DNA of 64,000 bases, from positions 4,321,001 through 4,385,000 of the forward strand of contig NZ_CP118605.1 of the NCBI RefSeq assembly GCF_029869925.1, read 5' to 3'. The position numbers were made by a program, and so were the translations under genes. The stretch's first letter is position 1. Every line of letters starts with the position of its first letter. Shown in pieces: positions 16,101-25,330 of the stretch. The DNA comes from Microbulbifer bruguierae (lineage in GTDB: Bacteria; Pseudomonadota; Gammaproteobacteria; Pseudomonadales; Cellvibrionaceae). Under the pieces are notes generated by a model. That model was not told where the DNA came from. It did not search any database and saw nothing but the letters and a program-made list of their open reading frames with translations.

Positions 16101-17132
16101 TCAGTTGCTATGCAACTCAGCATTCAGTTCAACCGCACTCTTGTTGGTCAGACACTCAACAGCACCGGTGCTGGAGTTGCGGCGGAACAGCAGGTCGGAT
16201 TTGCCGGCCAGATCGCGTGCTTTCACAGATTCAACCACGGAGCCTTTGTCGTCCAGTACGGAGACCTTGGTGCCGGCGGTGATGTACAGGCCAGATTCGA
16301 CCGTGCAGCGGTCACCCAGCGGAATACCGGTGCCGGCGTTGGCACCCAGCAGGCAGCCTTCGCCCAAGGAGATCACGATGTTACCGCCACCGGACAGTGT
16401 GCCCATAGTGGAACTGCCGCCGCCGAGGTCAGAACCGGCACCGACGAATACACCTGCAGAAATGCGGCCTTCGATCATGCCCGGACCCTCGGTGCCCGCG
16501 TTAAAGTTTACGAAGCCCTCGTGCATGATGGTGGTACCTTCACCCAGGTAAGCACCGAGGCGCACGCGCGCGGTGTGTGCGATACGTACACCCGTAGGTA
16601 CAACGTAGTTGGTCATTTTCGGGAACTTGTCCACGCAGGACACTTCCAGTAACTCGCCTTTGAGGCGGGCTTCCAGCTGGCGCTGCGGCAGCTCTTGCAG
16701 ATCGATGGCGCCCTGGTTGGTCCAGGCCACATTGGCCAGCTGGCCGAAAATACCGTCCAGTTTGGTGCCGTGGGGTTTTACCAGGCGGTGAGACAGCAGG
16801 TGCAGCTTCAGATAGGACTCGGGCACAGACTGGGGAGCTTCATCGCTGTGCAGAACAACGGCGACTAGTGGGCGCTGGCTGCTGGCGAACTGGCGAAGGA
16901 TTGCGGCTTGTTCGCTGGCGCCGGCACTTTCCAGTTGATCTGCCAGCGGCTGTAATTGCGCTTGTTCCAGTGCAACGGCCACATTGCCACCGCCGATGCT
17001 GAGTGCACCGGTAACGGCGTTGGCGATGGCATCTGCCGGGTTCAGCAGGGGCTGGGGAAAGTAGACTTCCAGCCAATCGCCTTTGCTGTTTTGCGTGCCA
17101 ACGCCAAAGCCGATGCTGTAAACGTTACTCAT
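16101..17132 (-). CDS. dapD: 2,3,4,5-tetrahydrodipicolinate N-succinyltransferase
   Basis: A 343-residue enzyme transferring succinyl from succinyl-CoA to tetrahydrodipicolinate, the step before DapC. It is the long form found in pseudomonads, not the 274-residue enterobacterial form. The C-terminal half is a left-handed parallel beta-helix of imperfect hexapeptides (RVRLGAYLGEGTTIMHEGFV, then GMIEGRISAGVFVGAGSDLG). The N-terminal half opens MSNVYSIGFGVGTQN. AAGGAAA precedes the ATG. It sits downstream of the ArsC-like gene on the same strand, in an operon with dapC. Confidence 0.95.
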   Translation of the reverse strand: MSNVYSIGFGVGTQNSKGDWLEVYFPQPLLNPADAIANAVTGALSIGGGNVAVALEQAQLQPLADQLESAGASEQAAILRQFASSQRPLVAVVLHSDEAPQSVPESYLKLHLLSHRLVKPHGTKLDGIFGQLANVAWTNQGAIDLQELPQRQLEARLKGELLEVSCVDKFPKMTNYVVPTGVRIAHTARVRLGAYLGEGTTIMHEGFVNFNAGTEGPGMIEGRISAGVFVGAGSDLGGGSSTMGTLSGGGNIVISLGEGCLLGANAGTGIPLGDRCTVESGLYITAGTKVSVLDDKGSVVESVKARDLAGKSDLLFRRNSSTGAVECLTNKSAVELNAELHSN

Positions 17133-17191
17133 GTTGGTTTCCTTTTTGTGATTCTGTACGTGTGTGCTATCTGATTTTGTTTGTGCGACGG

Positions 17192-17536
17192 CTATTTGAC
17201 GAAGCTGGTGTAGCTGTCGGCCTTGAAGCCAAACAGAGTCTCACCGCCCCTGGTGATGACCGGACGCTTGATCAGCGTTGGGGTTTCTTCAGCGAGCGTT
17301 TCCGCACTGGAATTGTCCAGAGCGTTTTTTTGGGCTTCGTCGAGGGCGCGCCAGCTGGTGGAGCGGCGGTTAAGCACCTGCTCCCAGCCGAATTCTTTCA
17401 GCCAGTCCGCCAACGGTACCTGGTCCATACCGTTTTCGCGGAAATCGTGGAAGTTGTATTCCACATTATTTTGTTCCAGCCACTTGCGGGCCTTTTTTAC
17501 GGTGTCGCAATTTTTGATGCCATAAAGGGTAATCAT
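17192..17536 (-). CDS. ArsC/Spx-like reductase (YffB type)
   Basis: A 114-residue thioredoxin-fold protein of the ArsC family, YffB branch. It opens MITLYGIKNCDTVKKARKWL with a single active-site-like cysteine at residue 10, and ends with the RPVITRGGETLFGF segment. YffB proteins conserve this place in the dap gene cluster. They are thought to be glutathione-dependent thiol reductases, and arsenate reduction is unproven. ATG 17536 has AGGAA six bases upstream; the TTG at 17551 lacks one. Between nth and dapD, it is probably in the same transcript. Confidence 0.88.
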   Translation of the reverse strand: MITLYGIKNCDTVKKARKWLEQNNVEYNFHDFRENGMDQVPLADWLKEFGWEQVLNRRSTSWRALDEAQKNALDNSSAETLAEETPTLIKRPVITRGGETLFGFKADSYTSFVK

Positions 17537-17575
17537 CGCAGTTCCTGTCAATTGTCGACGGGCCAGATCGGGAGA

Positions 17576-18244
17576 TCAGGCTTTTTTGGTTTTCTTGGGG
17601 TTTTTACGTGCGGGGTAGCAGGTGGTGCAGATTTCACAAACGGTGCCATCGCAACCGCGGGCACTGCAGTACTCCCGTCCGTAGAAAATAATTTGCAGGT
17701 GCAACTTGTTCCATTTGTCGCTAGGGAATACACGCTTCAGGTCTTTTTCCGTCTGCACTACATTCTTGCCGCTGGTAAGTCCCCAGCGCTGGGCCAGGCG
17801 GTGAATATGGGTGTCTACCGGAAACGCGGGATGACCGAAGGCCTGTGCCATCACCACGCTGGCGGTTTTGTGTCCGACACCGGGCAGGGTTTCCAGTGCC
17901 GCCATATTCTCTGGTACTTTACCGTGGTATTCGTTAACCAGAATTTCTGACAGTTTCTGGATAGCCTTGGATTTTTGCGGCGAGAGTCCACAGGGACGGA
18001 TAACCTCCTGGATCTTTTCTACCGGCACCTTCGCCATGTCGTAGGGATTGTCCGCCAGTTCCCACAATGCGGGAGTAATCTGGTTTACTCGCTCGTCGGT
18101 GCACTGTGCGGACAGCAAGACGGCCACCAGCAGCGAGTAGGCATCGAAGTGGTCAAGGGGAACCGGGGTCTCTGGATACAGTTCTTCCAGGCGGTTGAGG
18201 ATGTAATCCACTCGTTCCTGTTTTAGTAGGTTTTTTGCGCTCAT
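17576..18244 (-). CDS. nth: Endonuclease III homologue (DNA glycosylase/AP lyase) with atypical cysteine cluster
   Basis: A 222-residue HhH-GPD DNA glycosylase for oxidised pyrimidines, with AP-lyase activity. It has the helix-hairpin-helix LPGVGHKTASVV containing the catalytic lysine, and the VDTHIHRLAQRWG motif with the catalytic aspartate. Classical Nth ends in C-X6-C-X2-C-X5-C for a 4Fe-4S cluster. Here the tail reads CSARGCDGTVCEICTTC, giving spacings X4-X4-X2-X2, so ligand assignment is unclear. The start is ambiguous: TTG 18259 has a GGAG overlapping the dapC stop five bases away, while ATG 18244 has a weaker GGCGA. It lies between dapC and the ArsC-like gene, an unusual place for nth. 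Confidence 0.87.
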   Translation of the reverse strand: MSAKNLLKQERVDYILNRLEELYPETPVPLDHFDAYSLLVAVLLSAQCTDERVNQITPALWELADNPYDMAKVPVEKIQEVIRPCGLSPQKSKAIQKLSEILVNEYHGKVPENMAALETLPGVGHKTASVVMAQAFGHPAFPVDTHIHRLAQRWGLTSGKNVVQTEKDLKRVFPSDKWNKLHLQIIFYGREYCSARGCDGTVCEICTTCYPARKNPKKTKKA

Positions 18245-18267
18245 GGTGTTCGCCGGCAAGGAGGCTC

Positions 18268-19443
18268 CTACTGGCAGAAACGGCGAATGCGTTGCGCCGC
18301 TTCAATACATTCTTCGAGAGTGGCAACCAGGGCCATGCGCACATATTCCGCACCGGGGTTTATGCCATTGGCCTCACGGGCGAGGAATGCTCCGGGCAGA
18401 ACGGTGATGTTTTGCTGGCGGAACAGCTCGCGGGCGAAGTGCTCGCCATCGCCCACCTTGGGCCAGAGATAAAAGCTGGCCTGGGGTTTTTCGACATCCA
18501 GACAGCCGTCGAGGATTTCCAGCACAGCGTCGAACTTCTGCTGGTACAGCGCGCGATTTTCCATTACGTGCTGCTCGTCCTGCCAGGCGGCAATCGAGGC
18601 GAACTGGGTAGGTACCGGCATGGCGCAGCCGTGATAGGTCCGGTACAGCAGAAATTTTTCCAGGACTTCGCGATCGCCAGCGACAAAACCGGAGCGCAGT
18701 CCTGGAAGGTTGGAGCGTTTCGACAGGCTGTGAAACACCACGCAGCGACGGTAGTCGTTGCGGCCCAGGTCAGCACAGGCCTGTAGCAGGCCGAGGGGAG
18801 GGTTCTGCTCGTCGAAGTAGAGTTCCGAATAGCACTCGTCGGAGGCGATGGTGAAATTGTACTGGTCGGCGAGTGCGATCAGGCGTTTGAAATCCTCCAT
18901 CTCCAGTAGTGCGCCAGTTGGATTGCCCGGTGTGCAGATATACAGCAGCTCACAGGCCTCCCAGACGGAAGCTGGAACGGCGTCGAAATCTGGCTTGAAA
19001 CCCGTTTCCACGCTGCAATTGATAAAGTGCGGTGTGGCGCCGGCGAGAAAGGCCGCGCCCTCGTAGATCTGGTAGAAGGGGTTGGGCATCACCACTTTTG
19101 CGCCCGGGGATACGACTGCCTGGGCGAAGGCAAACAATGCTTCGCGGGTGCCGTTGACGGGAATGACCTCGGTATCGGCACAGACGGACTCGAGATTAAA
19201 CCGCTGACACAGCCACTGCGCGATGGTTTGGCGCAAGGAATCCAGCCCTTTGGTAAGCGGGTAGGAGGCCAGCTTGTCCAGGTTGTCGATCAGTTCGTCG
19301 CGTACGAAAGCGGGCGGCGCGTGTTTGGGTTCACCGATGGATAGTGCGATGTGCGCAAGATCTGCAGGGCCTTCAATTCCTTCCTTCAGTGTTGCCAGTT
19401 TGGCGAAAGGGTAGGGTTGCAGCTGTTGTAAATTCGGATTCAT
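18268..19443 (-). CDS. dapC: Succinyldiaminopimelate transaminase
   Basis: A 391-residue class-I PLP aminotransferase that makes N-succinyl-LL-diaminopimelate from the 2-amino-6-keto precursor with glutamate. The N-terminus (LQPYPFAKLATL, then IALSIGEPKHAPP) is typical of DapC, as opposed to AspC or ArgD. The PLP lysine lies in [17 protein letters not shown]. It stands between glnD (25 bases upstream) and nth, on one strand with dapD, consistent with a dap operon. Confidence 0.93.
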   Translation of the reverse strand: MNPNLQQLQPYPFAKLATLKEGIEGPADLAHIALSIGEPKHAPPAFVRDELIDNLDKLASYPLTKGLDSLRQTIAQWLCQRFNLESVCADTEVIPVNGTREALFAFAQAVVSPGAKVVMPNPFYQIYEGAAFLAGATPHFINCSVETGFKPDFDAVPASVWEACELLYICTPGNPTGALLEMEDFKRLIALADQYNFTIASDECYSELYFDEQNPPLGLLQACADLGRNDYRRCVVFHSLSKRSNLPGLRSGFVAGDREVLEKFLLYRTYHGCAMPVPTQFASIAAWQDEQHVMENRALYQQKFDAVLEILDGCLDVEKPQASFYLWPKVGDGEHFARELFRQQNITVLPGAFLAREANGINPGAEYVRMALVATLEECIEAAQRIRRFCQ

Positions 19444-19467
19444 GGTCGCTTTAACGTTATTCCAGTT

Positions 19468-22227
19468 TTATGGCTGCGGCGGCAGGGTTGCCTGGTGGGC
19501 ATCTAGCTCCTGGCAGATGGACTGTTCCAGGATTTCGATAAGAGCCATATCCGTCAGCGGTTCGCTGTTGGCATCGGTAATATGAAAAATATCCTCCACC
19601 CGCTCTCCCAGGGTGGAGATCTTGGCATTGTGCAGGCGCAGGTCGTGGCTGATGAAAATACGCGCGATACGCGCCAGCAGACCAGGGCGGTCGGCACTGG
19701 TAATTTCAAGAGTGCTGTAACTGTCGCCGGGTTCGGTGGAAATGTGGGCCTGGCTTGGCAGGTGGAACATTTTCAGGCGACGCGGAGTGCGACGCTTGAT
19801 CACTTTGGAGTAATCCTCCACCAGTTTCAGCTCCTTTTGCAGGGTGTTGCGGATCTGCTCCAGGCGCTGCGGTTCGTCCAGCAGCGGCTGGCCGGATTCG
19901 TCCAAGACATAAAAGGTATCCAAGGTGTAACCGCCGGCGGAACTGTACAGGCGTGCGTCGTGGATATTCAGGTTCAGCATGTCGAGGCCGGTCACTACCG
20001 CCGCGAAGACGTTCGGCCTGTCCGGGGTGTACACGAATACCTCGGTGGCGCCATCGTGTTCACCGGGGCCCGAATTGCGGGTTAGCACCAGGGTATCGCT
20101 GTCGGCATTACGTGCCGGGTCTTTCTGCAGCTGGTAGATGGCGGCGGTATGCCAGGCAATATTGTCGGCGCTCTCGCGCACGAAATAGTCTTCCCCCATT
20201 TCTGACCAGATGTCTTCCACCGCGTTGCTAGGCAGTCCGATGGCGCGAAGCATGTTGCGTGCCTGAGCCTGGGTTTCCTCGTAGATTTCGTCGCGGTCGA
20301 TGGGGTTTTCCAGCCCGCGGCGCAGGGCGCGCTGGGTGTACTGGTAGAGCTGGCGCATCAGGCTGGCACGCCAGCTGTTCCACAGGTCCGGGTTGGTGGC
20401 ATTGATGTCGGCAACGGTGAGCGCGTAGAGGTAATCCAGGTGCTCGCGGTCACCCACTTCGGCGGCAAAGGCGTGGACCACTTCCGGGTCAGAAATATCC
20501 TGTTTCTGCGACACCGCGCTCATCAGCAGGTGCTTTTCTACCAGCCAGCACACCAGGCGGCGGTCGCGGGCAGAGAGGCCATGGCGGCGGCAGAAGGCAT
20601 CTGCGTCCATCACGCCGAGTTTGGAATGGTCGCCACCGCGACCTTTGGCGATATCGTGGTACAGGCCGGCGATGTAGAGCAGCTCCGGCTTGCGCATGCG
20701 CGACAGCACTTCCGCCGCGAGGGGGAACTTCTCCCAGGCGTCTTCGTCGAGGAAGCTGCGCATATTGCGCACCACCTGCAGGGTGTGGGCATCCACGGTA
20801 TAGATGTGGAACAGGTCGTGTTGCATCTGTCCGGTCACGCGGCCGAACTCAGGCAGGTAGCGACCGAGTACACCATAGCGGGTCATGCGCGTGAGTTGGG
20901 TGGAGAGCCCCTTGGGGCTGCGCAGCAGCTGCATGAACAACCGCGTATTGGCGGGGTCTGCGCGGAACTGGTCGTCGATCAGGTGGCGATGCTCACGGAT
21001 CAGGCGGATGGTGGATGCTCGCACACCCTGGATTTCCGGGTGATTGGACATCAGCACAAAGATCTCCAGCAGCGCTGGCGGGTGCTCGATGAAGGTGCGG
21101 GTTACCGCCACTTCAATGGTGTTACCGCGTAGCTGGAAGCGCTCGTTGATCGGAGTTACCGGGAGGTGCTTGCCCCGTTGCAGAATCACCTCGTCGAGGA
21201 ATTGCAGCAGCACATCATTCAGCTCCCGCAGGGCCATAACGATGCGGTAGTAATTGTGCATGAACTGTTCGACGGCGAGATTGGACTCATTGTCCCGATA
21301 GCCGAACTCCCGGGCCAGCTCGCGCTGGTAATCGAACAGCAGGCGCTCCTCCGGCCGACCGGCCAGCAAATGCAGTCCGTAGCGCACCCGCCACAGGAAA
21401 TCTTCCCCGGACTGCAGGATGGCGAACTCTTCCTCGGTAAAGAAACCTTTGCCCTGCAGCTGTTTAAGGGTGCGAACCTGGAAGTAGCGCTTCGCTACCC
21501 AGTTGATGGTCTGGATGTCTCGCAAGCCGCCGGGGGCGTTCTTGATGTTGGGTTCCAGGTTGTACTCGGCACCCTGTTGCTTGCTGTGGCGTTGCTGCTG
21601 CTCGGCGTATTTGGCGCTGAAGAACTCGTCCGCGGGCCAGATGCGGTCTGGCGTCATGCGCTCGGTCAGGGTTTCGCACAGTGCCGGGTTGCCCACTACC
21701 GTGCGGCATTCCAGCAGGTTGGTGGCGATAGTGATGTCTTCCGCGGCCATTTCCAGGCAGTGTTCGATCGTGCGAACCGAGTGGCCGATATCCAGTTTCA
21801 GGTCCCAGAGGAAGGCGACCAGGCGCTCGATATTGTCGATGGTGGCGTCGTCTGGTTTGTCCGAAGTGAGGACAAGCAGGTCAATATCGGATTTGGGGTG
21901 TAGCTCGCCGCGCCCGTAGCCGCCTACCGCCAGCAGGCTGATATTGTCGGGCCACTGGAACTGGTACCAGGCGTAGTGCAACAGGCAGTCCACAAACAGG
22001 GCGCGCTCGTAGACGAGGGTGCGCACGTCTTCGCCCTCGCGAAAACGGCGCGCCATATGGGTACTGGCAGCGCCGACCGCATCCCTGAAAATCTCCAGCG
22101 TGGATTTGGCTCCCTCCGCCAGGTCGCGGCGAAAGCGCGACTGGTCGAAGAAAAACAAGGGTTTTTCGAAGTGCGGGATATGCGCCAGTTGCATGGAATT
22201 CATCTGCTTTGATACTGGATTCGACAC
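19468..22227 (-). CDS. glnD: Bifunctional uridylyltransferase/uridylyl-removing enzyme (PII modification)
   Basis: A 919-residue nitrogen sensor that adds UMP to PII under nitrogen limitation and removes it when glutamine is high. Domains in order: nucleotidyltransferase with GGYGRGELHPKSDIDLLVL near residues 100-120; a GlnD helical linker with EYNLEPNIKNAPGGLRDIQT; the HD phosphohydrolase domain with LYHDIAKGRGGDHSKLG; and two C-terminal ACT domains that bind glutamine (VFAAVVTGLDMLNLNIHDAR and RPGLLARIARIFISHDLRLH). The start is GTG 22227, with GGAG eight bases upstream. It lies between map and dapC, as in Pseudomonas. Confidence 0.96.
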   Translation of the reverse strand: MSNPVSKQMNSMQLAHIPHFEKPLFFFDQSRFRRDLAEGAKSTLEIFRDAVGAASTHMARRFREGEDVRTLVYERALFVDCLLHYAWYQFQWPDNISLLAVGGYGRGELHPKSDIDLLVLTSDKPDDATIDNIERLVAFLWDLKLDIGHSVRTIEHCLEMAAEDITIATNLLECRTVVGNPALCETLTERMTPDRIWPADEFFSAKYAEQQQRHSKQQGAEYNLEPNIKNAPGGLRDIQTINWVAKRYFQVRTLKQLQGKGFFTEEEFAILQSGEDFLWRVRYGLHLLAGRPEERLLFDYQRELAREFGYRDNESNLAVEQFMHNYYRIVMALRELNDVLLQFLDEVILQRGKHLPVTPINERFQLRGNTIEVAVTRTFIEHPPALLEIFVLMSNHPEIQGVRASTIRLIREHRHLIDDQFRADPANTRLFMQLLRSPKGLSTQLTRMTRYGVLGRYLPEFGRVTGQMQHDLFHIYTVDAHTLQVVRNMRSFLDEDAWEKFPLAAEVLSRMRKPELLYIAGLYHDIAKGRGGDHSKLGVMDADAFCRRHGLSARDRRLVCWLVEKHLLMSAVSQKQDISDPEVVHAFAAEVGDREHLDYLYALTVADINATNPDLWNSWRASLMRQLYQYTQRALRRGLENPIDRDEIYEETQAQARNMLRAIGLPSNAVEDIWSEMGEDYFVRESADNIAWHTAAIYQLQKDPARNADSDTLVLTRNSGPGEHDGATEVFVYTPDRPNVFAAVVTGLDMLNLNIHDARLYSSAGGYTLDTFYVLDESGQPLLDEPQRLEQIRNTLQKELKLVEDYSKVIKRRTPRRLKMFHLPSQAHISTEPGDSYSTLEITSADRPGLLARIARIFISHDLRLHNAKISTLGERVEDIFHITDANSEPLTDMALIEILEQSICQELDAHQATLPPQP

Positions 22228-22240
22228 CGGTACTGCTCCG

Positions 22241-22313
22241 GGCCGGGTGTTCCTTTCCCGGCCTCATGGAGGGGCCGGCTTAACGCGCTTGTCGGGGCGA
22301 TGCCGTCGCCCCG
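22241..22313 (-). other. Two GC-rich hairpins between map and glnD
   Basis: In the 99-base map-glnD spacer, stem GGCCGGG/CCCGGCC (22241-22263) and stem CGGGGCGA/TCGCCCCG (22293-22313) are both perfect. There is no T-run. They may be RNA-processing or attenuation structures that set the map to glnD expression ratio. Confidence 0.5.
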
Positions 22314-22326
22314 GCAGGGCAGCCGT

Positions 22327-23097
22327 TTAAAACGATTCTTCTTTGCGGGCGGTGAGGATTTCCACGCCGTCGCTGGTAACCGCCATGGTGTGTTCCCACT
22401 GGGCGGACAGGCGGCGGTCTACGGTAACCGCGGTCCACTCGTCCCGCAGCACGCGACTGCCGGGTTTGCCGGCGTTGATCATGGGTTCGATGGTGAAGGT
22501 CATACCTTCTTCCAGCACCTGCCCGGTGCCTGGCCTGCCGTAGTGCAGAACCTGCGGATCCTCGTGGAATACATCGCCGATACCGTGGCCGCAGAAGTCT
22601 TTTACCACCGAGTAGTAATTCTTCTCCGCATGGGTCTGGATCACGTGTCCAATGTCGCCGAGGGTGGTTCCGGGGCGGACAATCTCGATCGCCTTGTACA
22701 GGCACTCCTGGGTCACTTTGACCAGGCGTTCAGCGTGCGCGGCAGGTTTGCCGACGAAGTACATCTTGGAAGTGTCACCGTACCAGCCGTCTTTGATCAC
22801 CGTGACATCGATATTGATGATGTCGCCTTTTTTCAGCACCTTGGCCTCGGAGGGGATGCCGTGACAGATCACCTCGTTGACCGAGGTGCAGATCGATTTT
22901 GGGAAGCCGCGATAACCGAGGCAAGCGGGAATGGCTTGCTGGACGTTGACGATATAGTCGTGACAGCGCCTGTCCAGTTCTTCCGTGGTGACCCCGGGAA
23001 CCACATATTCGCCAATCATTTCCAGTACTTCTGCTGCCAGGCGGCCCGCAATGCGCATTTTGGCAATCTGTTCCGGTGTCTTTACGGCGTTGGTCAT
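22327..23097 (-). CDS. map: Methionine aminopeptidase, type I
   Basis: A 256-residue metalloprotease that removes N-terminal Met from nascent proteins. The metal-binding residues are seen in order: Asp in INIDVTVI, Asp in GWYGDTSKMY, His in GHGIGDVFHEDPQ, Glu in FTIEPMI, and a final Glu in EHTMAVTSDG. There is no N-terminal zinc-finger extension, so it is the short type Ia. ATG 23097 has GGGAAG just upstream; a GTG at 23109 would overlap that site. It is divergent from rpsB, as in E. coli. Confidence 0.96.
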   Translation of the reverse strand: MTNAVKTPEQIAKMRIAGRLAAEVLEMIGEYVVPGVTTEELDRRCHDYIVNVQQAIPACLGYRGFPKSICTSVNEVICHGIPSEAKVLKKGDIINIDVTVIKDGWYGDTSKMYFVGKPAAHAERLVKVTQECLYKAIEIVRPGTTLGDIGHVIQTHAEKNYYSVVKDFCGHGIGDVFHEDPQVLHYGRPGTGQVLEEGMTFTIEPMINAGKPGSRVLRDEWTAVTVDRRLSAQWEHTMAVTSDGVEILTARKEESF

Positions 23098-23599
23098 GAA
23101 TCTTCCCACAGGTTGAAGTTGGTTCGGTTGCGCGAGGTGCTGGAGTGGACGATACCGTCGTCGCTGGCTGCAGTTCCGGCTTGCGCGCGGCGCGGTATTG
23201 TAGCGGAATTACAGGGCTGCGGCATTAAGCTCTCTCTATGGTGGCAATAGAAGTAGCAATGGAGTAGCGCCGCCTGGCGGGGGCTGCGGCAGACTTTTGC
23301 AGAATAGTCCGATGTGTCGGCATTCGGCCGTGTGGCGGTAGTTGCGCTTCCGCCATGGCGATATCTGTGGTATAAAGCGCGCCGCTTTGGGCAGTGCCCG
23401 GAGTGAAACCTAATACGGGGCAGTCACTGCTCTGAACAAACGCCGCACATATACCGACACATTCGCCTGGGTGTCTCTGCAGTCACAGTTTGATTGTGAG
23501 GTGGGGATTGGTGAATGGGGTATATGGAGGATACAACCCAGGAAGTTGTCGAGCCTCTAATCTTTCGCTCGCACTTCTGTTTGAAAACTGAGGTTTACT
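23098..23599. other. map-rpsB divergent regulatory region
   Basis: No gene in about 500 bases. The rpsB side has a TATAAA -10 at 23371 followed by a GC-rich discriminator (GCGCGCC), typical of growth-rate-controlled genes. The about 220-base leader from there to rpsB contains complementary segments (GGGCAGTGCCC near 23388 and GGGGCAGTCACTGC near 23416). In gammaproteobacteria S2 represses its own operon through such a leader, so this is a candidate S2 autoregulatory RNA. Folding was not computed. Confidence 0.45.
23348..23376 (+). promoter_or_regulatory. Probable rpsB-tsf promoter
   Basis: -10 TATAAA at 23371-23376 followed by GCGCGCC, with a weak -35 (TTCCGC, 23348-23353) at a 17-base spacing. 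The GC discriminator suggests stringent control. Confidence 0.5.
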
Positions 23600-24346
23600 A
23601 TGCCGCAAGTCAGCATGCGCGATATGCTGCAGGCTGGTGTCCATTTTGGTCACCAGACTCGCTACTGGAACCCGAAGATGGGTCAATACATCTTTGGCGC
23701 TCGCAACAAAATTCATATCATCAACCTGGAGCACACTGTTCCGGCCTTCAATGAAGCTCTGCAGATCATCAAGGGTATGGCTGCTCAGAAGAAGAAGGTT
23801 ATGTTCGTTGGCACCAAGCGCGCTGCGCAGAAAGCCATTAAAGAGCAGGCGGAACGTGCAGGTCAGCCCTACGTCAGCAACCGCTGGCTGGGTGGTATGC
23901 TCACCAACTACAAAACCATCCGCGCTTCCATCAAGCGTCTGCGTGATCTCGAAGCTCAGTCTCAGGACGGTACTTTCGAGAAGCTGACCAAGAAAGAAGC
24001 CCTGATGCGCACTCGCGCAATGGAGAAGCTGGAGCGCTCCATCGGTGGTATCAAGGAAATGGGTGGTCTGCCGGACGCGCTGTTCGTGATCGACGTTGAA
24101 CACGAGCGTATCGCCATTCAGGAAGCCAACAAGCTGGGTATTCCGGTAATTGGTATTGTTGATACCAACAGCAGCCCGGAAGGCGTTGACTACGTTATTC
24201 CAGGCAACGATGACGCCATCCGCGCAATCAAGCTGTACACCACTGCTGTTGCCGACGCTGTTGTAGCTGGTGCGGCGGTAGCTGGTGGCGCTGTTGCCCA
24301 AAGCGAATACGTTGAGGCCGGCGACGACCAAGCAGCTGCGGAATAA
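23600..24346 (+). CDS. rpsB: 30S ribosomal protein S2
   Basis: A 248-residue ribosomal protein, needed for S1 binding and translation initiation. Its opening [20 protein letters not shown] and the [20 protein letters not shown] block are the S2 signature, and [20 protein letters not shown] with [11 protein letters not shown] follows late in the protein. The codon bias is stronger than in neighbouring genes, as expected for a highly expressed gene. First gene of the rpsB-tsf operon, separated from tsf by an intercistronic attenuator. Confidence 0.98.
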   Translation: MPQVSMRDMLQAGVHFGHQTRYWNPKMGQYIFGARNKIHIINLEHTVPAFNEALQIIKGMAAQKKKVMFVGTKRAAQKAIKEQAERAGQPYVSNRWLGGMLTNYKTIRASIKRLRDLEAQSQDGTFEKLTKKEALMRTRAMEKLERSIGGIKEMGGLPDALFVIDVEHERIAIQEANKLGIPVIGIVDTNSSPEGVDYVIPGNDDAIRAIKLYTTAVADAVVAGAAVAGGAVAQSEYVEAGDDQAAAE

Positions 24347-24392
24347 GTTGCAGACAACTGGCGGTGTAACAAAACTGAGTTACGCTGCAGGG

Positions 24393-24423
24393 AAAAGGGG
24401 CCTCTTATCCGGCCCCTTTTTTT
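24393..24423 (+). terminator. Intercistronic attenuator between rpsB and tsf
   Basis: AAAAGGGGCC / GGCCCCTTTT stem (ten pairs), eight-base loop, then a continuing T-run of seven. A partial terminator at this position is known in E. coli, lowering EF-Ts relative to S2; here it is seen from sequence alone. Confidence 0.85.
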
Positions 24424-24466
24424 CAAATCCATCAAAGAATTTGAATCTGAACCCGAGGATTGAATC

Positions 24467-25330
24467 ATGGCGATTACCGCGTCAATGGTAAAAGAACTGC
24501 GCGAGCGCACCGGTCTGCCGATGATGGAGTGCAAAAAAGCACTGACCGAAGCTGATGGCGATATCGAAAAAGCGATTGAAGATCTGCGCAAGGCATCTGG
24601 CCTGAAAGCTGCCAAGAAAGCTGGCCGCACCGCCGCTGACGGCGTTGTTGCAGCCAAAGTTGCTGAAGATGGCAGCTACGGCGTTCTGGTTGAAGTGAAC
24701 TCTGAAACCGACTTCGTTGCCCGCGATGACAACTTCCTGGCGTTTGTTGGCAAGGTTGTCGACAAAGCATTTGCTGATCGTCAGCAGGATGTTGCCGCAC
24801 TGATGGAAGGTGCGCTGGAAGCAGACCGCGAAGCACTGGTACAGAAAATCGGTGAAAACATCGGCGTGCGTCGCATTCAGGTAGTAGAAGCTCCGGTTGT
24901 TGGCGCTTACGTACACTCCAACAGCCGCATTGCGGTACTGGTTGCCCTGAGCGGCGCCAATGTGGAGACTGCGCGTGACATCGCTATGCACGTGACCGCG
25001 GTAAACCCGCAGGTTGTGAAGCCTGAAGATATGTCTCCGGAAGTGGTCGAGAAGGAGAAGGAGATCATCAAGGCGCAGCCGGATATGGAAGGCAAGCCTG
25101 CTGAAATCGTCGAGAAGATGATGGGTGGCCGTATCAACAAGTTCCTGAAAGAGAACAGCCTGGTTGAACAGCCTTTCGTCAAGAACCCGGACGTGACCGT
25201 CGGCAAGCTGGCCAAAGACGCGGGCGCGGATGTTCTCGGTTTTGTCCGCTTTGAAGTGGGCGAAGGCATCGAGAAGGAAGTGGTGGACTTTGCAGCGGAA
25301 GTGGCTGCTCAGGTAAAAACCAGTTCCTGA
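24467..25330 (+). CDS. tsf: Translation elongation factor Ts
   Basis: A 287-residue guanine nucleotide exchange factor for EF-Tu. The UBA-like N-terminal domain ([19 protein letters not shown] and [15 protein letters not shown]) is followed by the [13 protein letters not shown] core signature that contacts the EF-Tu Mg2+ site, and by a coiled-coil segment near residues 190-225. Length matches E. coli (283). A GAGGA precedes ATG 24467. It shares a transcript with rpsB. Confidence 0.98.
   Translation: MAITASMVKELRERTGLPMMECKKALTEADGDIEKAIEDLRKASGLKAAKKAGRTAADGVVAAKVAEDGSYGVLVEVNSETDFVARDDNFLAFVGKVVDKAFADRQQDVAALMEGALEADREALVQKIGENIGVRRIQVVEAPVVGAYVHSNSRIAVLVALSGANVETARDIAMHVTAVNPQVVKPEDMSPEVVEKEKEIIKAQPDMEGKPAEIVEKMMGGRINKFLKENSLVEQPFVKNPDVTVGKLAKDAGADVLGFVRFEVGEGIEKEVVDFAAEVAAQVKTSS

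Noticed and set aside
23483..24331. 282-codon open frame antisense to rpsB
   Set aside because: rpsB has a strong codon bias that leaves the opposite strand open; no family match is visible.
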